NCBI GenBank assembly: GCA_009767595.1
Contig: VSDK01011235.1
Coordinates: forward strand, 198,762-262,761
DNA: 64,000 bases
Reading direction: 5' to 3'
Source: Symbiodinium kawagutii
Lineage: Eukaryota > Sar > Dinophyceae > Suessiales > Symbiodiniaceae
The notes beneath the pieces are model-generated. The model saw only the letters and a program-made list of their open reading frames with translations, was not told the DNA's origin and searched no databases. Both the position numbers and the translations under genes were made by a program. The first letter of the stretch is position 1; every line of letters begins with the position of its first letter. This document shows positions 21,460 to 33,364 of the stretch, piece by piece.

Positions 21460-21757
21460 AGGAAGAATAGGACACGCCTGCAGACACGGGCAAATAACAT
21501 GACATCTATACCTACATATGTATTTTTCTTTTTTGTTTTTGAAATATAAATATATATATATATATATAGAGAGATTTTAGGCTGTAGTATGTTTCTGTAC
21601 ATATAATGGTACCCAACTTTATCTTACTTTAGATGATGTGATATTGTGGCATGATAAACTGTTCCATGTACATGCAAACATCACACAGAGACAGATGTAT
21701 ACACACATTATTAAAGATATTGAAGTAGATGCATACATGCGTCCATACACACACACA

Positions 21758-22042
21758 TTCATGAATACATACGTACATACATACATACATGCATGCATAC
21801 ATACATACATAGATACATACATAGATACATAGATACATAAATACATAGATACATACATAGATACATAGATACATAAATACATAGATACATACATAGATAC
21901 ATAGATACATAAATACATAGATACATACATAGATACATAGATACATAAATACATAGATACATAGACACATAGACACATAGACACATAGACACATACATAC
22001 ATACATACATACATACATACATACATACATACATACATACAT

Positions 22043-22077
<35 letters not shown>

Positions 22078-22115
22078 TACATACATACATACATACATAC
22101 ATACATACATACATT
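21758..22115 (+). repeat. ACAT/ACAG/AGAT tetranucleotide microsatellite
   Basis: About 360 bp of (ACAT)n with an internal higher-order unit of about 56-60 bp (ATAGATACATAGATACATAAATACATAG...) repeated at least three times, then an (ACAG)n block and more (ACAT)n. Confidence 0.95.
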
Positions 22116-22116
22116 C

Positions 22117-22586
22117 TTTCAGCAATGTGGGCAAGCCAATTGTGCTTGCTTTCGTCTTGCTTCCCAGCCCGGCTGGACAGGGTGACCTGAGGGCGATGGA
22201 GAGAGAGAGAGAGATACATACATTCTATCAGGACATAGCCCTGCATAACATAACAGAAGTTTAACACTGCACTGCATTACATTACATTAGATTGCTTTGT
22301 ATTGCATTGCATTACATTACATTACAAGCACGCACACGCCACACGCACATTTTCAGCAATGTGGGCAAGCCAATTGTGCTTGCTTTCGTCTTGCTTCCCA
22401 GCCCGGCTGGACAGGGTGACCTGAGGGCGATGGAGAGAGAGAGAGAGAGATACATACATTCTATCAGGACATAGCCCTGCATAACATAACAGAAGTTTAA
22501 CACTGCACTGCATTACATTACATTAGATTGCTTTGTATTGCATTGCATTACATTACATTACAAGCACGCACACGCCACACGCACAT
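22117..22586 (+). repeat. Tandem duplication of a 234-bp unit
   Basis: Two near-identical copies, about 22117-22350 and 22351-22586. The only clear difference is the length of an internal GA run. Each copy has AGCAATGTGGGCAAGCCAAT near its start, then CAGGGTGACCTGAGGGCGAT, a (GA)n tract, and a closing ATTACATTAC-rich part. The copies abut the ACAT array. Confidence 0.95.
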
Positions 22587-23167
22587 ATATTTGTAGATGT
22601 ATTTGATTGTATTCTCGCATGATCTGCTATATCCGGATATTTGCACATGCACAGGTGCACGCTACTCGCACTTCGGCCGACATAGCAGCGCACCAGAATC
22701 TGACAAGCAGCGTGCTATTGCGTATCATTGCATGCCATGGTACCATGGGAATGGAGTATAATGGAGTGCAATCCATGGGGATCCATGGGGTTTGGAGAGC
22801 CAGGTGATCCATAGGTCGAAGCCCGAGCTTGTGGCTTGGTTGCAGTCCTTCGCCTCGGGAAAGCTTGGGAAATCGTGGGCTTCGCCGTGAGACCGTGAGG
22901 CTCAGCCGGTGAGCGAGAATCCTGGCGATATCGACGAAGGAAACGGAGCTAAAACGCAGGGCATGAGCAGCTGCTTGGATTGATCGATGCAGAATTATTC
23001 CCAAAGTGGCAACAATTGTAGCTATATTTCTGTATTTGTTTGGATTATCATTACTGTGATTGTTATGATCACTATTTTTGTTATCATGTATTATTGACGT
23101 ACTGTGCCCGTTGCTGTGGCGCGGGCATGCGTACATTTAAAGTCAGAATCAACTCCTTCAGAATTTG

Positions 23168-23376
23168 CGTTTGGTAGCTTTTGGTTTTGCGACTCTGAGC
23201 TTCTTTGTCTTATTGGCGCATTTGATGCAAAAATACTGCTCTTCGATGATCATCTACATCAACTCAGGAATGGCCGGCTACTGGAGAAATGGGATCGGCG
23301 AAGAGTTTGACCAAGAATGGAATATCAAAACAGCGATGGGTTGCTCAGCAAAACATATCAAACCTGTACTTGTGTG
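23168..23376 (+). CDS. Possible exon with a transmembrane segment
   Basis: One frame reads LRLVAFGFATLSFFVLLAHL (a good membrane span), then MQKYCSSMIIYINSGMAGYW and RNGIGEEFDQEWNIKT. An overlapping frame (FDAKILLFDDHLHQLRNGRL) is also open. No family recognised; it could be an upstream part of the channel gene, but it does not match a known channel segment. Confidence 0.3.
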
Positions 23377-23467
23377 ATTCTTACCTACGATTTGAAATCA
23401 TGCATATATGTAGTAGGTTTCAGCATGTTCATATGCGTATGTGATGCTTGGCATGAGACTTTCAGGA

Positions 23468-23507
23468 GGGGCTGTGGACCAAATTAAGGAACCTTGAGAT
23501 TTTCTGA
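23468..23507 (+). CDS. Possible small exon
   Basis: ACTTTCAG is followed by EGLWTKLRNLEIF and TGA. Too short to judge further. Confidence 0.25.
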
Positions 23508-23574
23508 CACTTGGGGCCATCTTGGGGCCTTTGAAATCCGAGTCCAACACATTGTCTTCTCAAGATCGTGTAGC

Positions 23575-23703
23575 ATGGTGTGGCTTGTGCCGTTGATGCT
23601 GCCAGGCTTTGAAACTCCTGGACCTGATGCGAATAAGAATTTAAAGAGGGCCATGACGACTGCAGTAGCTGGAAACTCTCCACCTCATGCTGCTCAATTG
23701 CAG
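23575..23703 (+). CDS. Exon, unrecognised
   Basis: The frame reads MVWLVPLMLPGFETPGPDAN, KNLKRAMTTAVAGNSPPHAA and QLQ and ends exactly at CAG|GTGATC. The ATG at 23575 could be a start, or an acceptor may lie upstream (CTCAAG at 23559-23564). Confidence 0.45.
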
Positions 23704-24253
23704 GTGATCCAGTCATCCCACAACATTCCAAACCATGAATGGTGGTATGTGCGTGCATGTGGAAATTTTTGCAAAACTTGTTTGCGTTTTTGGTCCCCTA
23801 ATGGACCGCTCTACAATTCTTTCAAGCGTTCATTTTCAATGATTTCAGGGAGCTATTGCGTGGATTCCTGCTAGGTTTTGCTTTCAATGGTTCGCTTTCA
23901 ATTGCGCATTTCTGCCTTTTGCACTGGTTTGTTTCCCTTTCTGTGCAACCTTTGATAGTTTTTGGCCTGGCAAGTCTTGCTTTGATTCGTTGTGTGTTGC
24001 TTCTGTTGGCGTTTGGCGGTCCATCTTTCAATATTGACCTTCAGATTACTTGTGCGCTCGTTCGCCGTGCCTTGTTTGTTGCTCCTTTGTCATGTCTTTT
24101 CTGGTTTTGCAATTTAAGCAAATGCCCACCTCTTGTGTGTTCCAAAATGACTCTCAATTATCCTGTGTTCCAAAATGACCCTGGTCCATGTTTACATTGT
24201 TGTGTGCTGTTCGCGATTTCCTTGCGCCCGCCTCCATCCATTGATATTTGTAG

Positions 24254-24437
24254 GACAACGCCTACAACAAGATCAGTCAGACCGAATCCCAGGGACCAAG
24301 AGCCACCATCAAGACGTAAACGCCCAGAAGAACACCAGCTCAACAAACAAATTACCACTTCAATAGCACAGACACTACAACAAGTAGAAGAAGCCGAAGA
24401 AGAAGAAGCATCGCCAATGTCAAGAATCAGAGTCCCC
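24254..24437 (+). CDS. Gln/Glu-rich exon, unrecognised
   Basis: TTTGTAG is followed by TTPTTRSVRPNPRDQEPPSR, RKRPEEHQLNKQITTSIAQT and LQQVEEAEEEEASPMSRIRV, then TAG. Disordered, charged and Gln-rich. An (ATC)n run follows 50 bases downstream. The A-rich codon use differs from neighbouring exons, so a transposon-derived or low-complexity origin is possible. Confidence 0.35.
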
Positions 24438-24487
24438 TAGAAACGGCAAGAACACCTGCAACAGCAGGAGGTGACAACAGCACCAAT

Positions 24488-24533
<46 letters not shown>
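24488..24533 (+). repeat. (ATC)n microsatellite
   Basis: About 15 perfect ATC units. Confidence 0.98.
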
Positions 24534-24534
<1 letters not shown>

Positions 24535-24889
24535 GAATCAAAATGTCGGGGTATACAGCAGCGACGGGATCCGCCTCTTGATGCTCAAAAGTAGCCCCCG
24601 AGAATTTTGTTGGTTGATATTTTTTGAGAGCATTTTTCATTCTCACCATGTGTCAGTATCCGGGATCTAGTATGGTGTGATCACGACACAGCATGGCAGC
24701 CCATTAGCCACCTTCTGAACTATTGGGACCATGTGTTTTTTATTTGGACTTCGCGTTTGATTCATCTTAAAATTGCGAGGGCGTGGAATTACAAGTGCAA
24801 GAAGCAGCACCCAGGGTATTGACGGTTCTGCTTTTGAAGTTGCATGGGTCGCTGCTTGCGGACGGCCGGATTTTTTCAGTCCAGTTTTG

Positions 24890-25114
24890 CAGCACAGTGA
24901 TGGTAGTGCGACGCCAACATCACCAACACATACTACCAATAGCACCTCCAGCACGACCACGACCAACGGAACAAGCGGGGCCAGTAGCACCAGCACACCA
25001 CCAGCCCCACTAGCAGCACGACCAGCACGACTGCAACAAAAGCAAATCAAGCACGAGGACAACAAAAACAAGAGCAAGAACGGCCCAACAAGAGAAGAGA
25101 CGACGACGTGGTGA
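24890..25114 (+). other. CCA/GCA-rich low-complexity block, open in two frames
   Basis: The sequence is dominated by CAC, CAG and ACC triplets. One frame gives a Thr/Ser-rich stretch (TTNSTSSTTTTNGTSGASS) with a basic tail; another gives LPIAPPARPRPTEQAGPVAP. Real coding status is uncertain. Confidence 0.35.
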
Positions 25115-25190
25115 TTGGCCCTTGCAGGGAAAGAAACCTATTCCAAAATATTGTTTTTGCATTCATGGGCTTACCTGCATGACATCTAAG

Positions 25191-25332
25191 GGTCAAGAGG
25201 CAATCTCATCAACTGCGAAGCTTCGGGCAAAATCCCGAATGAGAAGCTTGGCGCAGTTGCATTCGAGGTTCGGTGTGAAGATGCAGAAGCAAAGCAACTG
25301 CTCATTGCAACTACTGTACAGAGTCCTGCAGC
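25191..25332 (+). CDS. Internal exon with GTGAGT donor, unrecognised
   Basis: ATCTAAG is followed by the frame SRGNLINCEASGKIPNEKLG then AVAFEVRCEDAEAKQLLIAT and TVQSPAA, ending at CAGC|GTGAGT. This frame is more protein-like than the longer open frame that runs through it to 25670. The longer frame contains WFDLVLIFVAMWGRRVCIGL (about 25398-25457), which could be a channel S1 helix but is unproven. Confidence 0.45.
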
Positions 25333-26000
25333 GTGAGTATATCAATGAGGTGGACTGCAGCGATTCATCACCAGCCCAAAATTTGAAGCTTGGTCTGACT
25401 TGGTTTGATCTGGTGCTGATCTTTGTGGCAATGTGGGGACGCCGCGTTTGCATTGGTTTGTTCAGTGAGTTCTCTAAGGACCAACTCTCTGGTTGCATCA
25501 TTCTGCTCCACTCTTTTGCCGTAGGAATGGAGGAGCGAAGTCCGCTGCAACTGATGCCTTTTGATCTCTTTTGCATTTGTCAAACTTTGCAACTTCTGCA
25601 TTTTCGACTGATTCACACCTGCTTTATGCAGCATATTCATGCATATTCTAGGTTCTATTTGCTTGTTTGATTTCCGCCTCATCTTGCGGCATGATGTTAT
25701 TCTCGTGCAGCATGGTTTGAAAGGCCCATGAGCGCGCACTGGACCCGCTGAATGCCTGCGGTGGCCCATGGGCATCATCCTTAGATCTTGCCTATCGGAT
25801 CATTGCGCTACATTGTGCCACCTTCTGCCTTTGCTCTGGCTGCTGCCCTTTGACCATTGCAGGTATGCAGATATCGACAGAGAACGACAGAGATACATCA
25901 TTATTAAACAGAATCTGTACGGGGTTAGGGAATGCCCACTAAACATAGTGTGTGTATGCATGTGTGCACGCAAACGTATGTATGCATATTCTGCCACCTG

Positions 26001-29000
26001 TGTCGCTGAGGCGGTCGTCCAGCAACTTGGCAAAGTGGTGAGTTGGAGCTGGTTGCTGTGTCGGAAAGGCGAGGGTTTGATCTGTCTCCGCTGGTTCTTC
26101 CCCCAGATTTCCTTAGGTTGATTTGCAACATCATTTTCTTCGCAGAGCTCGTGACCCGCATGTTCAGCTTTGGCGGGCGTATCTACTTCTGCGGTCCGGA
26201 TAGGCTGGGTCCCACTGTGCAGTGATGATCAGTGATGATCTTTTTGTAGAGTCGGTCCAGGGTTTTGCAATCGCCGGATAGATGTGTTTCACATTTTGTA
26301 TGGATGTAAGGATGCCCTGCTTGGTGATCATATGTTGGTATTGGAATGCCGTTTACAGTATATTCTATTTTTCATACATGTTCTTGTTTGATCATACCTG
26401 TAGCTAATTCATGGCTTCCAGAGATTTCCAGATTTTTTCGGAGCCTGTCGGCATACCACTTGGACTAGTTTTGGAAGATTTTGGAGGGCTTTTCTTGGAA
26501 GTTGTCAACAGCCTTGGGCGCCGTGATTGATGAACAGTGTAAATTTGGCATGGCAAGAAACATGCAAGCACCATGCAAGAACTCCAGGATACTTTGCCAA
26601 GACTATTCAAGAACCAAATTCGCGAGAGGTTTTGCACATTGGCATTGCTCTCAACTTAAGATATCTGAGAATATCTATCTAAACCTGAGATGTGTGTGCA
26701 TTGTGTGTAGGTGTGGGAGTCGCGCTAAAGGTTCTTGCAAGGACTTTAGCTCTCGATGGCCTTTCGTGTCATGAATCAACGGTCCGCAAAAGTTGTTTTT
26801 AAATTCGTAAAAGTTTTTCTTTGCAAAACACATTGGCAAAAGTACATTATGTAATGCATTCAAAGAACAAACATGTTTCAGTGCCAGTCTAAACTTTTGA
26901 GTGGTACAGTGCAGTACAGGTTTCTTCTGAGAAGATAAATCCAAGGCAATGCAAGCCGGGCCTTGTTGGATTCCCAGCGTTTCAAACATGTTCGCGAAAG
27001 TTTGGCGAAAGCTTCGCGAAGCGCGTGGTGAAAGAAAGGATAGCAAAGCGCACCCTCCTGTCAAGCGAAAACCGTTCGGGGAGACCCTGAGATGGATAGA
27101 TGAGATGTGTGCAGGATAGGTGGGCAAAGGCAGAAACATTGCTAAGTTGTAGTCTGACTGCCAAGCCAACACGCCGTTCCCCATGGCTGACAGCATGGAT
27201 AACAATAAAGGATTTAAGCCCGCGAAAGCTCAACATGGAGATCGCGAAAGATTCGCAATTTTTCTTCTGGCGAGGATGGCCATTCCCAGATCAAAGAATG
27301 TAGATGTATTTAGATCAACACATGTGCGCCTTCGACCTGTTGTGGCTCCCCCACGAGATGCCAGGTATTGGAATTACTTCGATGTGCTCGTCATCTCAGG
27401 CGGCATCGCGGAAGAGTTCATCCAACGAGTGCAGAACTCAGCACTGATACTGTGCCTACGGTGGCATCATTGGCATCGTCCCTCCAGGCGATCATCGTCA
27501 GCTGCGAGCGTAGCTAAGCAGCACGCGGATGAGCATTTCATGTGTTGAGGATTTCCTTTGAATTTCCGTTGGGTTTCTATTGGGTTTGCATTAAATCCTG
27601 CCATTTTCCATCCCTTCTGTATCCTTTTTGTATGAGCTGGCTGAGGTGATGCCGAAGCCCAGCTTGAATCAACTGAGTCAGCTTCGCTGGGGGGGGACAG
27701 GAATGACCCATCATGACTCCCTGACACAAATCCTTCAGCCTTTCACAGAATAGTTGAAGCACGTTGAAACCAGCTGGAAAATATTGAACGAGGAGTTGCA
27801 AGTATCATCAGGAAGTGTTAGATGATGTTGTTGTTGTTTTTCAATTTTTTGAAGCCATTGTGTCATTAAGGACAGCTCGCAGATTATGACCATGCTCGCG
27901 GGGCTTCGTATTTTGCGGATTCTGCGGATGACACGCGTGGTTCGGGCAGTGCGCTTCATGAATATTTTCCGTCCCTTGGACCCTGATGGTCGCTCAAGAT
28001 CTGGGACAATTGGATAGGTTTCAAACTAATTTGGATTCGAGACCTGAACCTTCCAGAGTGCTCAAAGGCTTCCCTTGGCACGTTTGCAGATTTCGCTTTC
28101 TGATTGCAGCCACAGTAGCTTGCTTTTCATGCGACACACTAGCAGTAGACCGGTTCGCTCAGAGGACCTTCTCCTGCAGACATTATATAAGTCAAATGAT
28201 GTATCAAGATGTGCTTGCACCTCATAGCAAAGACATCAGCAGTTCTCAAGCCTGGTGCAATTTTGCAAGGTGAACTGCGTGTCATGGTCCAATCTGTTCT
28301 CGGTTGCCTCATTCCTCTTGTTTGGTGCATTGTGTCCCTTGAATGCAGCAGGAGCATTGACACTCTCCTTGAAATGATTTGAGTTTTTGAAACAGCGTCA
28401 ATCGACCCACGAAGCTCTTCGCGATTGAAAGTTTTGTGCTACGAACTTTGGGGAGGCTGCTATTTTTCATCCAGTGGTGCTTTGCCATTTACTTCATTAC
28501 CGTCACAGCAGATGCTGTACAGGTGCTGCTCTCATGTATGCTTCCGGGTGGGTAGAAACGTGGGCATGTGGCAGTTGTCGTGGGTATCAAATATCACGAA
28601 CATTATGGGCAAACTTCCTCAAACGTTCAACGAGATTCTGATGTTGAATGATTTTGATTATTTGACCTAGAGTCCAATTTTGGCATAGCCCTTCCAGAAG
28701 CCACGTCACGAAGAGCAGCTGCAAGTATATATAGATGCACGGTTGTGAATGCAATCACGTTTCTGGATTGTGATCAAAACATATTGAAGAACATAGAACA
28801 GTCTCAAAAATCACATATGAAAACACATAAAAACCAGAGCAAAGACATTCTTTGTTTGCCTCTTAGTATCTATTTGCTGCAGCTTTTTCAAACGCATGTT
28901 GCAATACACTACATGGCATGTCTGGATCCCAGCCACAGGTGTGAGCAAACAAAATAGGAATCACTGCTGTATGCGTAATCATGGGTAATGTGCACATTGA

Positions 29001-32000
29001 AGCTATGCACATTGAATTGGATAGATTTGCACCAAAAAGAATCTTGTTTGGATTTGAAGGCAGAAAATTCTCAAGCTGCCACCAGCTTGACGTTTCAAGC
29101 CTATTGAAAAAAAGAGTCAGGAGTCAACGGACCTCCGTCATCCTCGGTCAATATTCCCCCTTGTGATCCTGAGCTCCAAACGATAGGGAATGCACCTACA
29201 CCCTGAGCGCTACTCGGGTTTGGAGATCAGCGAGCCCGGAGCTGAAATCAACTTGCACAGAGAGAGTTGCTCCAAGCGCAGCCCCATGGAATGATCAGCG
29301 GGCAAATGTTTTGCTGAGGATTAAACTTTATATTTCTACCTATTATAGTTCCTTGTGGACAGTTTTATATGTCTCGCCCTCAGTAGTGTTGTGCATGCCC
29401 TGCTGTGTAATGCTCAGAGGTTCTGGCATAGGTTCTGAGCCTATGCTAGAGGAACGTGCAACCTGCATTCAGTCTTTATTTACAGTATTCTTGCCAGAAG
29501 AAAGTGGGAGAGACAGAAAGAGGGAGATAGGCGCTCACCACTTCTATCGGTGCTTTGCTATGTGCTTTCGATGCTGGAAGCTTGCCGCAAGCGCAAAGGT
29601 GCTTTTCTTGGCAATCTCCGGTGGGTTGGACTGGGCAGAAGCTGCGCAAGTTTTCCTTTCCCTGGAGAACTACCTAGTTCTTTGGCTGAAATTCATGGAC
29701 AGTACGCAGTCCCACGCAGTCCCCAGTACCGTTTCCATACGCTTGAAGATGTTCCAAAATGCATCGGCATGCCACAAAACTCAACACACTGTGCAGTAGG
29801 CTGCCTTCTTGAAGATCACAATTGTTTTTTGATTTTTTGGCGTTGGGGATATTTGATGGAGACATGAGAGACAGCGATTTCCAAAGGATCTATGCAGGTG
29901 GAAGATGGTGTAAGTAGCATAAGCATCCTGTTGTGAATTTCCATCATGAAATGACTAGGGTCGGGGCCCTTACAAAATGGAATTTATATCCATTGGCAAG
30001 GCAAAGCCCCATCCATGCCTATTCTCCAGTGTTTGGGTATCGTTCAGGAACATGTCAGTTTTGCAACAGTCTGGAAGTTGGAAAAATACATGGGGTTGCG
30101 AACTGCAATTTGTAATATCCTTGGTGTCATTTTACAGAATTCATTTCGCTGTCAGTTTGCATTACATGTATGACAGTCAGTGGGAACTTTCTAAAAGCAA
30201 TTGGCTGCCCGCTGAAATTGTAGTTCAACCAGGTTTAACTGTCCGAGTGGTGCTGATCATGTGTCCCTCAGGAAAGGTCGAGTGCGTGATCACGTTGTAA
30301 GAGATTTGTTTATTTATGAAATGGGGTGCTAGGGACCCAAGGGTTTTGAGAATCAGGCACTTTATAGCCAGTCATAGCCAGTCCATGTCCAGATGCAACC
30401 ATATTTCCTCAAGATTTACTGGCATGTCAGACGCCCCCCCATTTTGTAACATTATTACACCGTCCCTTGCAAAATGAAGGCCCTGACGCCACCCCCTAAC
30501 TCCAAAGGGGATGCATAAGCATGCGTAACCAGCGTAGCCTTTTTGGGCAAACATGCATGTTTTTTTGCAGAACCAACTTTGCATTAATTCTTTTTGTGAT
30601 TGCCCATGATTGCCCCTTCTTATTGATCTTATTTTGGCAACATGGCACAGGGGCAGCAAGAGGCATGAAAGCACTGAGGGACCGGTGGTTGATTCAGGTT
30701 TCCCTCGGATAAGTTTAGCGGAACCCCCATGCTGTTCATGCAACATTGCGGGCACCTCCCGAAACAGCTGTGAAATTCCAGTGTTTTGGATGCAATCAAG
30801 GCCGTGGTGGCGTTCATGTTTTATGTGGCGCTGGTGGCGATGGCCGTCTTGAATGTTGTAACCGCAGTGATTCCCGAATGCAAGAAGCCTTTCCGGAGTT
30901 TCAAACCGTTTTTTGTTCATAGTGGATGACATGTTCGAACTTGCAAATTCAAGCCTTGCTTGCAGGTTTGTCGAGTATGCCATGAAAATGGCAGCGGATG
31001 ACCGCGATCTTGTGATTCAAGATTATTTGGAAAGGCAATCCAAATTCTTCAAGGAGACACGGCAAACTTTGTGTTGCCCAACAGACATGAAAGGGTGTTC
31101 TGCCTCGTGGCTTGTTCATGCATTTTTCTCTTGCTGTAGGGCAAACCGTGGAAAGCCCTGGCAAAAAAACAGACATGAAACAGAAGGGCCAGAAGGGTGT
31201 ATCACCACTTCATTGCTGTTCCCTTCAGGACGCACAGGCGGTATTTCAGGAGGCTGATGCGGATGAGAGCGGCGCAATAACCTTCGAAGAGTTCACCCAT
31301 CACTTGGAAGATCTGCGTGTCCAAGCTTTCCTGCGCAGCACCGCAGCTTCAAAATTGGTAAAGCTCTCATGCAAGACATCTACAGGATCATCATGGATCA
31401 CCTATAGCCATCTACAGGATCATCTAGACATCTACCGGATCATCATTTTGCATTTTTTGGGTGCCGTGAGTTGCATGTTTCTTTTCATTCTGGCTTCCAG
31501 TAAAAAGGAAGAGGTACGCTTTCTAGCGAGGAAGCGGCATTGAGGTGTCCTTTTTGGAAGGTCAAGTTGGTCTCACAGCACGGGTAATTATTGCAATTTG
31601 GAGTGCGTGGAAGGATGTTGGGTTGAGAATCGGATTGACAGCTTGCTGCGAGCCTACTGTAATCATCCTCGCATCACTTTTTGCAAGACGCTCATGTTTT
31701 CGTACCTTTACATTGTTCATTATTCTATGATTGATGACTGGTTCGTTGGATGCAAGAAATTGCAATGACAACGCGTATATGATTACTCGTACAAGTAGAG
31801 CAGAAACACACCCTAGACTTGAGAACCGGTGAAAAGATACGAACATGATGCAAGTAGAGCGCCAACCTGTAGAAAGATCATACCCAACGGCAGGAACAAC
31901 AACGATCCAGCACAGATCCAAGGGATCGCCAAGGGATTCCCCAAGGGACGCCCAAGAAATCCTCCATCCATCCCCCAAGGGACCCCCAAAAAACCTTCGA

Positions 32001-33364
32001 GGCATCCCCAAGGGACCCTCAAGGGACCCCCCAAGCGATCCCTAAGCGATCCCCAAGGCGCCCCAGGAATCCCAGGCACGGCTTCAAGGTATGGAACTCG
32101 ACGGTGTGGAAGCGGTCCGTCTCTTCAAGCTGCTGGATGCCGACGGCAATGGCTCCATCGAAATCGATGAGTCTCTCAGCGACAAGGCACACATGTAAAC
32201 ACACGTAAGATCATGTAATCACACATGGCGATTCTTGAAAATTACATACAAATATATAATATGTATACACACATACATATTGTATATAGATACAGAGATA
32301 GAAATGTGAACGGAGACAAATGCAAATTAAACGTACTTGTAAAATCGCCTCTTGAGGACGAGACCAAGATTCAAACTCCTAGTGGTCCTAGTGACCCCCA
32401 GTAGGCGACAGTTCATTTGACCTCAGTTAGTCCTCCTGGGCAGCCCTGGAATTTCAATCAATTTTGGGGCTTTTCTGCCTCGCGACCTGCCGGAGCCAGG
32501 GTGATTGCATTCCATCATTCCCACCTGCCTTTCATCATTACCTTTTTTCCGCCCTTGCTCTGATCTTGATGCCAATTTTGTGTGAAGTATTGGGCATCGA
32601 TTCCACTTCTGAGACCGGACCAAACTGACGCAGATGGGGCAGCTAGCACGGACGGTGGATTTCAGCGGTCTTGGATGTTGAGTTGACTCGCAATTTTCAC
32701 TGCTAGTCACTACTCACTAGCTGAGCTGTGTTGCTGCCTAGCGGCTGCCTATCCACATCAAGTTCCGCAGTCTTGAGAATGGACGACTTTTCTTGTGCTG
32801 AGCCCGAGGTTCGTCCAGGGTTGCATGTGCCTCAGAGGCACTGCCAAAACATTGGACCTGGCAATGCTACTCTGGGAGCAACGCAAGGCCACATCTGGTT
32901 GTCAGATTCGATGTCAATGCCGTTGCCATGATCGGACTTTTGAATGTCAACCGGGGCCTCTCACACACTGCGCATGTGTGAACAGACATGTTTGCATTCA
33001 TGCATTTCTTAAACACATTTATGCACACAGGCACACACACATATATTATATCAGCTATTACGATTACTATTCCTGTGATCGTATATATCAATGTTACGCA
33101 TTGTTACGCTTTATGTGACTTTACATAGACATACTGACATACTTAGCTCTCCAGATGTTCGTAGGGGATCTTCGACAATCCTGTCCTCATCCTAAACTCC
33201 AGCTGTTCATTTTTTTCCTACGCGACGTTTGCTTCTTGATGCCATTGCAGGCTATGAAGACTTGGGCGAGCTTCATGAGTTGCTTGGCACGTGACATCCT
33301 ATCAAGGATGGATATGAGGATGGTTATGCTATGTTATGCTGCCTCAGGGTATAATGTCACCTGA
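26001..33364 (+). CDS. Voltage-gated cation channel with EF-hand C-terminus
   Basis: Exons in frame: up to 26029 (AEAVVQQL); 26107-26203 (S2, LRLICNIIFFAELVTRMFSF); 27365-27428 (S3, WNYFDVLVISGGIAEEF); 27871-27970 (S4, LRILRILRMTRVVRAVRF); 28270-28331 and 28475-28522 (S4-S5 linker, S5: ELRVMVQSVLG, FAIYFITVTADAV); 28575-28631 (MGKLPQTFN); 29599-29645 (pore, LFLAISGGLDWAEA); 30782-30868 (S6, FYVALVAMAVLNVVTAV); 30966-31053 (FVEYAMKMAADDRDLVIQ); 31229-31324 (EF loop DADESGAITFEE); 32076-32170 (EF loop DADGNGSIEIDE); 32809-32887 (GCMCLRGTAKTLDLAMLLWE); 33251-33364 (last exon, TGA). Phases match at every junction. Donors mix GT, GC and GA. S4 carries about seven Arg. This is a plasma-membrane Ca/Na-type channel with calcium feedback. 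S1 and the N-terminus are unresolved, so it may be a single-domain channel or the last domain of a longer one. Confidence 0.85.
29977..30300 (+). CDS. ORF inside the intron between pore and S6 exons
   Basis: After TTTTACAG (30130-30137) the frame reads RIHFAVSLHYMYDSQWELSK, SNWLPAEIVVQPGLTVRVVL and IMCPSGKVECVITL, then TAA. The sequence is varied and protein-like, with alternating hydrophobic residues suggesting beta strands. It is not needed to join the channel exons, which already connect in phase. It may be a nested gene fragment, an alternative 3' exon or a relic. Confidence 0.35.
   Translation: MEFISIGKAKPHPCLFSSVWVSFRNMSVLQQSGSWKNTWGCELQFVISLVSFYRIHFAVSLHYMYDSQWELSKSNWLPAEIVVQPGLTVRVVLIMCPSGKVECVITL
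31918..32065 (+). repeat. CCAAGGGA/GATCC intronic minisatellite
   Basis: Imperfect units of about 10-17 bp built from CCCAAGGGA and GCGATCC, directly upstream of the second EF-hand exon of the channel. Confidence 0.85.

Larger units (their letters stand above)
21460..23160. other. Repeat-rich non-coding spacer
   Basis: Contains a TA microsatellite (about 21551-21567), the ACAT array and a 234-bp tandem du­plication listed separately, and AT-rich sequence to about 23100. The long - strand frames over the ACAT array are simple-repeat artefacts (MYVC repeats). Confidence 0.7.

Noticed and set aside
21619..22267. Minus-strand open frames rich in MYVC as membrane proteins
   Set aside because: Direct translation of the ACAT/ACAG microsatellite.
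24254..25114. Retrotransposon polyprotein remnant
   Set aside because: Gln/Thr/Pro-rich frames hinted at a gag-like region, but no protease, integrase or reverse-transcriptase motifs or long terminal repeats were found.
30372..30983. 203-codon minus-strand frame
   Set aside because: It is antisense to the S6 exon of the channel, which is supported by family conservation and phase; no splice or family support on -.
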